Shown here piece by piece: positions 17,635 to 24,523 of a DNA stretch of 64,000 nucleotides. The DNA comes from Glycocaulis sp051859565 (lineage in GTDB: Bacteria > Pseudomonadota > Alphaproteobacteria > Caulobacterales > Maricaulaceae): the NCBI RefSeq assembly GCF_051859565.1, contig NZ_JBHYFK010000002.1, positions 372,001 through 436,000 on the forward strand, given 5' to 3'. The translations under genes were made by a program, and so were the position numbers. How positions within the stretch are numbered: position 1 is the stretch's first letter; each line of letters starts with the position of its first letter. Below the pieces are notes generated by a model. It was not told the origin of the DNA and made no database searches. It saw only the letters and a list, made by a program, of their open reading frames with translations.

Positions 17635-18827
17635 GCCCGCTCCGCCGCGCCGAAGGCCAGCAGGCGCTCTATCGCCTCGCGGGCCTTGGCCTCGCCGAGG
17701 GACGCGAAATCGGCCTGTGATACGGGCTCTCCAGCGACAAAGGCTTCGAGTGCGGACAGGGCCGGTTCATCAAAGCTGATATCCCCGCCGGCCACGACGA
17801 GCGCGATGTGATGGCCGTCACTGGCCAGCCGCATCGGTGTCAGCGGACGGCGGCGTATCTGCGTGTCCGGCCCAACAGGGCCTGTGGTCAATCCGCCTGA
17901 GAGATCTGGCTGGCGTGTGCGCAGAAAGGTGTCGATGAACAGGTCCAGCACGCTGTCGAGATCGGCTTGCTGGCGGGCCTCGTCCATGGCGGCCTCGAAC
18001 AGGGCGCGCAGACCCTCCCGGTCGAAATCATCCAGGTGGAAGCCCGGCGGCATGGAGCGCCGCAAATGGGGGGAGTGCAGGCTGGCCTCCGCCACCGCTT
18101 CCAGCAGGAAGTCGGCCAGCGTCTTCACGATAATGCCGGTGGTGATGTGCAGCGAATGGGAGCCCGCTTCGCTGACCGCATCATGCATCAGGCCGCGCGG
18201 CACGTAGAGCATGTCGCCCGGCTCCAGCACGAACTCGGCCACGGGCTCGCCAGCGGCAAACTTGCCCGGCGTGAACTGTTCCCCCCGGAATGGCGTTCCC
18301 GCCGGGGTGTCATAGAGCCGCCAGCGCTTGCGGCCCTCCACCTGACACACAAACACGCAATGATTGTCGTAATGGGTATGAAAGCCCTGCGCACCTGAAG
18401 GTGTCAGATAGATATTGGTCTGCACATGGGCGGAGAAAACACTCTCCAGCTGGCGGCAGAATTGTGCCAGAGGCGCATGACGGCGTTCCAGATGCGGCAG
18501 GATGATGGTGGCGCCCTGCTGCCACAGACGCATCACCGCACCCCGGTCGATCTCGCCATTATCCAGTACATAATCACCCGGAGCGATGCGCGGCTCGGAA
18601 CGCGCCAGACTCAGCTCGCCTTCGCGAAAGCGCTGGCCGGAGATAAGGGCGTCAATGGCGGCGGAGGAAAGGAGCGGCGTGAAGCGGTCGGCGCCGCCCG
18701 TCCGCGTCTCGTCTGCCCGGCAGTGAAGGGCCTTTTGCTCCCAGTATTCGCGCAGGAAGCGGCCTTCACCCGCCGGGGCGGTGAGCTGATCCAGTGACAG
18801 AACGCCCGGCATTCGTGTGTCTAGCAC
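17631..18827 (-). CDS. JmjC-type cupin oxygenase (ribosomal-oxygenase-like family)
   Basis: A 398-aa protein of the cupin_4/JmjC group of Fe(II)/2-oxoglutarate oxygenases, which hydroxylate proteins (for example ribosomal-protein hydroxylases). The iron site is visible: H152 and D154 in FHTHYDNHCVFV, and the distal His at about 215 in VPRGLMHDAV; KRWRLYD lies between them and fits the cosubstrate side. A winged-helix-like C-terminal part (from about 320) matches this group. The GTG at 18827 has an AGGGG site and overlaps the upstream lipoprotein gene by 7 bp; an ATG at 18812 is the alternative. It is coupled to the repeat lipoprotein, which makes that protein a candidate substrate (inference). 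Whether the target is a ribosomal protein is not known. Confidence 0.85.
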   Translation of the reverse strand: MLDTRMPGVLSLDQLTAPAGEGRFLREYWEQKALHCRADETRTGGADRFTPLLSSAAIDALISGQRFREGELSLARSEPRIAPGDYVLDNGEIDRGAVMRLWQQGATIILPHLERRHAPLAQFCRQLESVFSAHVQTNIYLTPSGAQGFHTHYDNHCVFVCQVEGRKRWRLYDTPAGTPFRGEQFTPGKFAAGEPVAEFVLEPGDMLYVPRGLMHDAVSEAGSHSLHITTGIIVKTLADFLLEAVAEASLHSPHLRRSMPPGFHLDDFDREGLRALFEAAMDEARQQADLDSVLDLFIDTFLRTRQPDLSGGLTTGPVGPDTQIRRRPLTPMRLASDGHHIALVVAGGDISFDEPALSALEAFVAGEPVSQADFASLGEAKAREAIERLLAFGAAERA

Positions 18828-19450
18828 CGGCGCCCCTGATAGGCCGGGTCGGCGTAAGGCCCGCTATCGGAATCCGAGCAGGCCCGCGGTCCGCCGCGCC
18901 CACCACCCACAGGGTCGGCGTAAGGGCCGGTATCGTTGTCGGTGTAGCCGGTCTGCGGACGCCCGCCACGCCCATTGCCTGCCGGATCGGCATAAGGGCC
19001 GCGGTCACTATCGGTATAGCCTGACTGCGGAGGGCGCCCGCCGCCGCGTCCGCCACCCGCCGGGTCCGCATAGGGCCCCGTGTCGTTGTCGGTATAGCCG
19101 GTTTGCGGGCGCCCGCCCCCGCGTCCGCCGCCAACAGGGTCAGCGTAGGGGCCGGTATCGCTGTCGGTGATACCTGACTGGTGCTGGCAGGAGCGGCCCT
19201 GATTGACCGGATCGGAATAAGTGCCGACATCGGAGTCGGTACATGCCCGGTATCCGCCGCGCACGCCGTATCCGGCTGCGTCGGCATAGAGCCCGCCATC
19301 ATTGTCGGTCACGCCGGTATAGACGGGGCCTGCTGTCGCACAGCCCGATACGCCCAGAAGCGTTGCGCCGCCAGCCACCTGCGCCAGGAAAGAGCGGCGC
19401 GAGAGCGGGCGCAGGCCTTTTTTCGGTTTGCCTGAATTATCGTCGGACAT
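18821..19450 (-). CDS. Tat-exported lipoprotein with seven Asp-rich repeats
   Basis: A 209-aa protein of unknown function. Residues 18-37 are a twin-arginine signal, LSRRSFLAQVAGGATLLG, ending in a lipobox VSGC with Cys37 as the lipid site. The rest is seven tandem units of 18-26 residues built around (T/S)D(S/N)DxGxYADP followed by a Gly/Arg linker such as GGGRGGGRP. The D-x-D-x-G-x-x-x-D spacing resembles calcium-binding loops. Units 1, 2 and 7 carry cysteines; units 3-6 are nearly identical. The start at 19450 is the ATG before MSDDNSGKPKKG; longer frames run into ruvC. Its stop lies inside the start region of the JmjC oxygenase gene, so the two are one unit. Confidence 0.85.
   Translation of the reverse strand: MSDDNSGKPKKGLRPLSRRSFLAQVAGGATLLGVSGCATAGPVYTGVTDNDGGLYADAAGYGVRGGYRACTDSDVGTYSDPVNQGRSCQHQSGITDSDTGPYADPVGGGRGGGRPQTGYTDNDTGPYADPAGGGRGGGRPPQSGYTDSDRGPYADPAGNGRGGRPQTGYTDNDTGPYADPVGGGRGGPRACSDSDSGPYADPAYQGRRC
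18824..19309 (-). repeat. Tandem coding repeat, seven units
   Basis: This is the in-gene repeat region of the lipoprotein. Units of about 66-78 bp recur seven times, with the four central units most alike at the DNA level (shared plus-strand blocks such as GGGTCAGCGTA and GGCCGGTATCG-type runs recur across the region). High similarity of the central units suggests recent expansion by recombination or slippage, so copy number may vary between strains. The outer units have diverged and gained cysteines. Confidence 0.85.
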
Positions 19451-19612
19451 TGGCGCTACCTCCCCAGGCTGCCAATCCTGTGTGCGATGACGATATGAAG
19501 TAAATTGTGTTCCCGCCAGCGAAAAGTAGGGGCAGCCGCCTGCGTGCGCCGAAAGCCGATGAACCGCGATGGAGACGTGCAGGCGCGCGCCAAGCAGCGC
19601 TATGCTCGCCCG

Positions 19613-20110
19613 ATGAGCCAGACGATTCGCATTCTTGGCATTGATCCGGGCCTTGCCGCCACCGGATGGGGCGTGATCGACCAGACCGGCACGCGCCTGT
19701 CTCTGGTGGCCCACGGCGTCATCAAGGCGCCGGTGAAAGCGCCCCTGCCGCAGCGTCTCGAAGCCATCTTTGCCGCCGTCGAGGCGCTGGTGGCGCAGTA
19801 CGCCCCCCATGAGGCGGCAGTGGAAGACCAGTTCGTCAGCGCGAACGCGGGCACAGCCCTCAAGCTGGGTCAGGCGCGCGCCGCGGCCATCCTGCCTGCC
19901 GCGCGGGCGGGGCTTAGCGTTGCCGAATACGCGCCGCGTCTGGTGAAGAAGTCTGTTGTCGGCACCGGCGCGGCAGAGAAGGGGCAGGTCGCCGCGATGA
20001 TCGCCGTCATCCTGCCCGGCAGCCGCGCCACGGCGGACGCTGCCGACGCACTGGCGGTGGCGATCTGTCACGCGCATCATCGCGGCATCAAAACAAGGCT
20101 CAGCGCATGA
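19613..20110 (+). CDS. ruvC: Holliday junction endonuclease RuvC
   Basis: RuvC cuts Holliday junctions symmetrically after RuvAB branch migration. The 165-aa protein has the first catalytic Asp in ILGIDPGLAATGWG, the Glu in AAVEDQFV, and the last acidic pair in the DAADALAVAICHAHH segment. The start at 19613 (MSQTIRILGIDPG) is preferred; an in-frame start at 19505 adds 36 residues with no family match. It overlaps ruvA by ATGA, the normal ruvCAB order. A 162-bp gap to the divergent lipoprotein gene holds the promoter; no clear LexA box of the alphaproteobacterial GTTC-N7-GTTC type was found there. Confidence 0.95.
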   Translation: MSQTIRILGIDPGLAATGWGVIDQTGTRLSLVAHGVIKAPVKAPLPQRLEAIFAAVEALVAQYAPHEAAVEDQFVSANAGTALKLGQARAAAILPAARAGLSVAEYAPRLVKKSVVGTGAAEKGQVAAMIAVILPGSRATADAADALAVAICHAHHRGIKTRLSA

Positions 20111-20766
20111 TCGGGATGCTCAAAGGTGTGGTGGTGGCGCTGGGCGATGAGGATGCCGTCATCGATGTGGGCGGGGTGGGCTATCTCGTCTCGCTCGGCA
20201 CCCGCGCGCGCGCGCGCCTCGAGATCGGCACCGGGATCACGCTCCATATTGAGACCTATGTGCGCGAGGACGCGTTTCGCCTGTTCGGCTTTCTGACCGA
20301 GGCAGAACGCGCCTGGTTCGTGCGCCTGCAAGGCGTGCAGGGCGTCGGCGCCAAGCACGCTCTGGCGCTGCTGGACGCGGTTTCTGCCTCCGGTATCGAG
20401 ACGGCGGCGGCGCTGGGCGATGCGTCGGCGTTCGAGCGCGCCAAGGGGGTGGGTAGAAAGCTCGCTGAGCGCATTGCGGTCGAGTTGAAGGGCAAGGCGC
20501 CGCCCGCGCGCCGGCGCTCCCAGAAGGGCGCTGAGAGCCTTGTGGGGGCATTGTCCGAGGGTGAGACTCCGGCGGCCTCCAGCGCGCCCGTAGCCGCTCC
20601 CGAAACCGAAAATGACGACGCCCGCGAGGTGGCGATCAGCGCGCTTACCAATCTGGGCTATGGCGAGAGCGAGGCGCGCCATGCGGTCGCGCTCGCCATC
20701 ACCGCCAACCCTGAAGCCGGCGAGACCATGCTGATCCGCGCAGCCCTGAAGGAGCTGGCACGGTGA
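20107..20766 (+). CDS. ruvA: Holliday junction helicase subunit RuvA
   Basis: RuvA binds the four-way junction and loads the RuvB motor. The 219-aa protein opens with MIGMLKGVVVALGDEDAVIDVGG-type OB fold residues (split here as MIGMLKGVV and DVGGVGYLV), then VREDAFRLFGF, and helix-hairpin-helix motifs around LQGVQGVGAKHAL and GVGRKLAERI. The C-terminal domain that contacts RuvB (ISALTNLGYGESEARHAV) is present after an acidic, variable linker at about 145-175. The start overlaps ruvC by four bases. A palindromic repeat separates it from ruvB. Confidence 0.96.
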   Translation: MIGMLKGVVVALGDEDAVIDVGGVGYLVSLGTRARARLEIGTGITLHIETYVREDAFRLFGFLTEAERAWFVRLQGVQGVGAKHALALLDAVSASGIETAAALGDASAFERAKGVGRKLAERIAVELKGKAPPARRRSQKGAESLVGALSEGETPAASSAPVAAPETENDDAREVAISALTNLGYGESEARHAVALAITANPEAGETMLIRAALKELAR

Positions 20767-20783
20767 GGGGCGTTATTCTTTTT

Positions 20784-20870
20784 CGTCGTTCCCGCGCAGG
20801 CGGGAACCCAGAGCCGTTTGCATGGACTTCGCTCTACGATCTCTGGATGCCCGCCTGCGCGGGCATGACG
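20784..20870. repeat. Palindromic intergenic repeat between ruvA and ruvB
   Basis: Two 30-base arms (20784-20813 and 20841-20870) form a long imperfect inverted repeat around a 27-base centre. The core of each arm is CCCGCGCAGGCGGG or its complement, flanked by CGTC and CCAGAG. This is the widespread proteobacterial repeat that creates spurious reading frames ending in HARAGGHPE or PACAGTT. It lies in the 127-bp ruvA-ruvB gap and could form a large hairpin in the operon transcript. Confidence 0.85.
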
Positions 20871-20893
20871 AGAGAAAAGCGGAGAAGTCTGCG

Positions 20894-21925
20894 ATGACCG
20901 AGGCAAACCGCATCATCTCAACCGAACCCGCGCCGGGGGACGGGCGCGACAAGGCGCTGCGCCCCTTGAGCTTTGACGAGTTCGTCGGCCAGCGCGCGGC
21001 CATCGATAATCTCAAGGTCTTCGTGAGTGCTGCCGCCAGCCGGGGCGAGGCGCTCGACCACGTGCTGCTCTCCGGTCCGCCGGGGCTGGGCAAGACCACG
21101 CTGGCGCAGATCGTCGCGCGTGAGCTGGGCGTCAATTTCCGCGCCACTTCCGGCCCTGTCATCGCCCGCGCGGGCGATCTCGCTGCGATCCTGACCAATC
21201 TGGAAGAGCGCGACGTGCTTTTCATAGATGAAATCCACCGCCTGCTGCCGGTGGTGGAGGAAATCCTCTACCCCGCCATGGAGGATTTCGCGCTGGACCT
21301 CGTGATCGGGGAGGGGCCGAGCGCGCGCACCGTGCGCATTGATCTGCCGCCCTTTACCCTTGTCGGTGCGACAACACGGGCGGGACTGCTGGCGACGCCC
21401 TTGCGAGACCGGTTCGGCGTGCCGGTACGGCTGGAATTTTATGGCGAAAAGGAACTGACCAGCATCGTCACCCGCGCCGCTGGAAAGCTCGGCGCGGCCA
21501 TAGAGCCTGACGGCGCGCGGGAAATCGCAAGGCGGGCGAGAGGCACGCCGCGCGTGGCGGGCCGCCTCCTGCGCCGGGTGCGCGACTTTGCCGAGGCCGA
21601 TGGCGAGACCAGCATCTCCGCCAAGGTCGCCGACCTCGCCCTGAAGCGCCTTGAGGTGGACGAGGTGGGCCTCGACAGCCTCGACCGTCGATACTTACGC
21701 GTCCTCATCGAAGGGTTTGCCGGCGGGCCTGCGGGCGTGGAAACACTGGCGGCGGCCTGCGCCGAGGCGCGCGATGCGCTGGAAGAAGTGGTCGAACCCT
21801 TCCTGATCCAGCAGGGCTTCATCCAGCGCACACCAAGGGGCCGCATTGCCGCCCCGCGCGCCTGGACGCATATGGGGCTGGAGCCGCCGCGCTCCTCGCC
21901 GGACCTGTTTGGAGGCGATAAATGA
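20894..21925 (+). CDS. ruvB: Holliday junction branch-migration motor RuvB
   Basis: RuvB is the AAA+ ATPase that drives branch migration with RuvA. The 343-aa protein shows LRPLSFDEFVGQ, Walker A GPPGLGKT at residues 61-68, Walker B VLFIDEIHRL, sensor I GATTRAGLL, the arginine-finger region LRDRFGV, and the C-terminal winged helix with FIQRTPRGR. The start at 20894 (MTEANRIISTEP) matches the family; an upstream ATG at 20822 would place the palindromic repeat inside the protein and is rejected. ybgC follows with an ATGA overlap. Confidence 0.97.
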   Translation: MTEANRIISTEPAPGDGRDKALRPLSFDEFVGQRAAIDNLKVFVSAAASRGEALDHVLLSGPPGLGKTTLAQIVARELGVNFRATSGPVIARAGDLAAILTNLEERDVLFIDEIHRLLPVVEEILYPAMEDFALDLVIGEGPSARTVRIDLPPFTLVGATTRAGLLATPLRDRFGVPVRLEFYGEKELTSIVTRAAGKLGAAIEPDGAREIARRARGTPRVAGRLLRRVRDFAEADGETSISAKVADLALKRLEVDEVGLDSLDRRYLRVLIEGFAGGPAGVETLAAACAEARDALEEVVEPFLIQQGFIQRTPRGRIAAPRAWTHMGLEPPRSSPDLFGGDK

Positions 21926-22392
21926 GCGCGCCGGAAGCCGGACGCTGGCAGGGCGGCGCGCATTATCTGCCCGTGCGGGTCTATTACGAGGACACGGACT
22001 TCACCGGCATCGTCTACTACGCGAACTATCTCAAATTCTTCGAGCGCGGCCGCACCGACGCACTTCGTACGGCGGGCATCAGCCATGCAGACCTGCTAAA
22101 GGCCGATCCGCCTTTGGGTTTTGCGGTGCGGAAAGTGACGGTGGAATATCACGCCCCCGCCCGCATCGATGACGCGCTTGAAGTGGAGACGCGCTTTGCC
22201 AGCCTCTCCGGTGTACGCATGCAGATCGAACAGGTGATCACGCGCGAAGGCGTATTACTCGCCAGCGCCGAAGTGGAAGCGGTCTGCATCGACCTCAAAG
22301 GCCGCCCCAAGCGCCTGCCTGCGGGGCTTAAAGAGGCTTTGGGGAAGGTGGGGGGGGAGCCCCATCCACTGCAAATCCAAACGCGTCCTTAA
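21922..22392 (+). CDS. ybgC: Tol-Pal-associated acyl-CoA thioesterase YbgC
   Basis: A 156-aa hot-dog fold thioesterase. The 4-hydroxybenzoyl-CoA-type signature VRVYYEDTDFTGIVYYANYL (catalytic Asp in YEDTD) is present, followed by FFERGRTDALR. YbgC hydrolyses short acyl-CoA or acts in phospholipid metabolism at the envelope and is the usual first gene of the tol-pal cluster. Here it is joined to ruvB by an ATGA overlap, as in many alphaproteobacteria, and tolQ follows after a 150-bp gap that holds a stable hairpin. Confidence 0.94.
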   Translation: MSAPEAGRWQGGAHYLPVRVYYEDTDFTGIVYYANYLKFFERGRTDALRTAGISHADLLKADPPLGFAVRKVTVEYHAPARIDDALEVETRFASLSGVRMQIEQVITREGVLLASAEVEAVCIDLKGRPKRLPAGLKEALGKVGGEPHPLQIQTRP

Positions 22393-22460
22393 CCCTTCTT
22401 CCTTCAAATCGCCCCAATCGGATCAGAGAAAGCCTGCCGGGAACAGATGAGGGCGGGTTT

Positions 22461-22512
22461 TGAGCGTGTCAGGCTTGGCGAGAGTGCTGCTCGCCGCTAA
22501 GCAACGCGCTCA
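22461..22512 (+). other. Structured leader before tolQ
   Basis: Nested inverted repeats lie in the ybgC-tolQ gap. The outer stem is TGAGCG (22461-22466) with CGCTCA (22507-22512). The inner stem is GGCGAG (22477-22482) with CTCGCC (22490-22495), and GCTT/AAGC pairs flank it. No T-run follows, so this is not a plain Rho-independent terminator. It may be an mRNA stability or processing site between ybgC and tolQ. No known riboswitch was recognised. Confidence 0.45.
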
Positions 22513-22542
22513 TCCGTTTGCCGGGAGTGTGAGGGAGCCGTC

Positions 22543-23196
22543 ATGGACAGCGTAGCCGTAGAACTGACCCAGCCAGCGCAGGAACTGACTATTTTCTACC
22601 TTTTCATGCGCGCCGACATCATCGTGAAGGCGGTGATGGGTATCTTGCTGTTCATGTCCGTCTGGTCATGGGCCGTGGCCATCGAGAAATTCCTGCAGTT
22701 CCGCAAGGCAGCCGCCCAGGCCGCCCGGTTCGAGGATGATTTCTGGGCTGGCGGCTCGATTGATGATCTCGCCAACCGCTATGCGCGCAATCCCAAGGAC
22801 CCGTTCAGCCGGGTGCTGGCCGCTGCGCTGCGTGACTGGGACAGCTTCTCCGTCTCGCGCTCTGGCGGCGCGGAAGCCAACCGGGAACTGACCCGCATGG
22901 AGCAGGGGCTCGGCATTCTCGCCATTGTCGGCTCCTCGGCGCCCTTTATCGGACTGTTCGGCACGGTCTGGGGGATCATGAACTCCTTCCGCTCCATCGC
23001 CGCCTCGCGCGACACCAATCTCGCCGTCGTGGCGCCCGGCATCGCCGAGGCGCTGTTTGCGACGGGTCTGGGCCTGGTGGCCGCCATTCCGGCGGTGATC
23101 TTCTTCAACGCGCTCTCCTCGCAGCTCGCCAAGTATGCGGTGCGCCTGGAAGGGTTCGTGGACGATCTTTCCGCGCTTGCAGCCCGGGAGGGTTAG
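22543..23196 (+). CDS. tolQ: Tol-Pal system motor subunit TolQ
   Basis: TolQ forms, with TolR, the proton-driven motor that energises TolA for outer-membrane constriction in division. The 217-aa protein has a first membrane segment (VKAVMGILLFMSVWSWAVAI), a cytoplasmic loop, and two C-terminal membrane segments: GILAIVGSSAPFIGLFGTVW with the conserved GLFGTVWGIM, and ATGLGLVAAIPAVIFFN. It is a member of the MotA/TolQ/ExbB family; the tol order downstream makes TolQ the right name. The GTGAGGGAG site precedes the ATG. Its stop codon directly abuts the tolR start. Confidence 0.96.
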   Translation: MDSVAVELTQPAQELTIFYLFMRADIIVKAVMGILLFMSVWSWAVAIEKFLQFRKAAAQAARFEDDFWAGGSIDDLANRYARNPKDPFSRVLAAALRDWDSFSVSRSGGAEANRELTRMEQGLGILAIVGSSAPFIGLFGTVWGIMNSFRSIAASRDTNLAVVAPGIAEALFATGLGLVAAIPAVIFFNALSSQLAKYAVRLEGFVDDLSALAAREG

Positions 23197-23628
23197 ATGG
23201 CCGGCAATGTGGACATGGGCGGCCGCAGGACCGGCCGCCGCTGGAAGCCCAAGGCAGAGATCAACATCGTCCCCTATGTGGACGTGATGCTGGTGCTGCT
23301 GATCGTGTTCATGGTCGCCGCGCCACTGCTGACCGTGGGCGTGGACGTGAACCTGCCTGACACCGAAGCGCGGGCGATGACCACGTCGGAAGAGCCGCTG
23401 ACCATAACGATACAAGCCGATGGCAGCATATTCCTGCAGGAAACGCGCGTCAGCTTTGAAGAGCTGGTGCCGCGTCTGGAGGCGATCTCGCGCACCGGGT
23501 CCGAGGCACGCGTCTATATCCGCGCCGATGAGGCGGTGGGCTATGGCGAGGTCATGCGCGTCATGGCGCGCGTCTCCTCGGCTGGCTATGCCAATATCGG
23601 TCTTGTTACCGATCCTTTGAACCAGTAG
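23197..23628 (+). CDS. tolR: Tol-Pal system motor subunit TolR
   Basis: The 143-aa ExbD/TolR protein has a short cytoplasmic N terminus and a single membrane segment, VPYVDVMLVLLIVFMVAAPL, with the proton-carrying Asp in YVDVM. The periplasmic domain follows (VGVDVNLPDTEA, then the VYIRADEAVGYGEVMRVM region). TolR binds TolQ and peptidoglycan. The ATG directly follows the tolQ stop with no gap, and tolA begins 22 bp after its own stop. Confidence 0.96.
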   Translation: MAGNVDMGGRRTGRRWKPKAEINIVPYVDVMLVLLIVFMVAAPLLTVGVDVNLPDTEARAMTTSEEPLTITIQADGSIFLQETRVSFEELVPRLEAISRTGSEARVYIRADEAVGYGEVMRVMARVSSAGYANIGLVTDPLNQ

Positions 23629-23650
23629 CAGGGAAACGCTTTTTAGCCCG

Positions 23651-24487
23651 ATGCGCTCGTTTGCCAGCTTCATCCTATCGCTGGTGCTGCACCTCTCGCT
23701 GTTTGCGAGTGCGTTCATCTATTTCCCGCGCTCGGCCAGCCAGCTCGACGGTGAAAGCGTGCTGGTTCCGGTCGAGCTGGTGACGCTGGCCGACATCACC
23801 AATATCCGCGCTGCCGCGCCCGATCCGGTGCCAGAGCCTGAACCTGAAGTGATCGAGCGCCCGCAGCCGGTAGCGCCGGAACCAGAGCCCGAGCCGCAGG
23901 TCTCCGAGCCTGAACCCATTCCGCTGCCGCCGACCGAACAGCCGCAACCCGAGCCGGAACCCGAACCGCAGCCCGAGCGCGAGCCTGATCCCGTTCCGCC
24001 GCAACCCGAACCCCGGCGTGAGCCGGAACGCCCGCAGCCACGTCCCCAGCCGCAACAGCAGCAGGGGCTGGATCTGGATGCGCTCTCCACGCTGGTCGAC
24101 CGTTCGCGCCAGCAGAGCGCGCAGAACCGTCCTGCAGAGCAGGGTGATACCCGGCAGGGCGCAGGCGCGGGCACGGCCATGACGGTGACGATGGCGGACC
24201 TTTTCCGCAGCCAGACTTCGCGTTGCTGGCGCGAGCCGTCCGATGCGCCGGACCCGGCCTCCTTGCGCGTGTCGGTGGAAGTGCAGCTGGAACGTGACGG
24301 ATCGTTGAGTGCGCCGCCGCGTCTTGTTGATGCCAACCGCGTGCTGGGCTCGCCCAATCCGTATATGCGCCTTGCGGGTGAGCGCGCGGTGCGCGCCGTG
24401 ATCGAGTGCGCGCCCTACACCATGCCTGCGGGCCAATATCAGCAATGGCGCCGCATTACGGTCAATTTCGAGCCGTCAAATCGATAG
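23651..24487 (+). CDS. tolA: Tol-Pal system protein TolA
   Basis: TolA spans the periplasm from the TolQR motor to Pal and TolB. The 278-aa protein has one N-terminal membrane segment (ILSLVLHLSLFASAFIYF) with the SLVLH motif, then an unusually Pro-Glu-rich spacer (PEPEPE/QPEPRREP runs, about residues 57-140), and a C-terminal domain from about 175 (SQTSRCWREP to YQQWRRITVNFEP) that resembles TonB/TolA domain III. The Pro-Glu type of spacer replaces the alanine-rich helix of E. coli TolA and is common in alphaproteobacteria. The position between tolR and tolB fixes the name. Confidence 0.9.
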   Translation: MRSFASFILSLVLHLSLFASAFIYFPRSASQLDGESVLVPVELVTLADITNIRAAAPDPVPEPEPEVIERPQPVAPEPEPEPQVSEPEPIPLPPTEQPQPEPEPEPQPEREPDPVPPQPEPRREPERPQPRPQPQQQQGLDLDALSTLVDRSRQQSAQNRPAEQGDTRQGAGAGTAMTVTMADLFRSQTSRCWREPSDAPDPASLRVSVEVQLERDGSLSAPPRLVDANRVLGSPNPYMRLAGERAVRAVIECAPYTMPAGQYQQWRRITVNFEPSNR

Positions 24488-24523
24488 TGTGATACAACCC
24501 GCCTGAACGACAGGAGCTAACAG

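Noticed and set aside
18824..19309. CRISPR array
   Set aside because: The regular repeats are in-frame coding units of 18-26 codons with no unique spacers and no cas genes.
19451..19612. SOS (LexA) box before ruvC
   Set aside because: Only single GTTC motifs occur; no GTTC-N7-GTTC pair.
19478..20080. N-terminal extension of the repeat lipoprotein to 20080
   Set aside because: The extension is antisense to ruvC and hides the Tat signal and lipobox that start at 19450.
20658..20906. Minus-strand 82-codon frame with HARAGGHPE and PACAGTT
   Set aside because: Made by the palindromic repeat between ruvA and ruvB; a known false-gene pattern.
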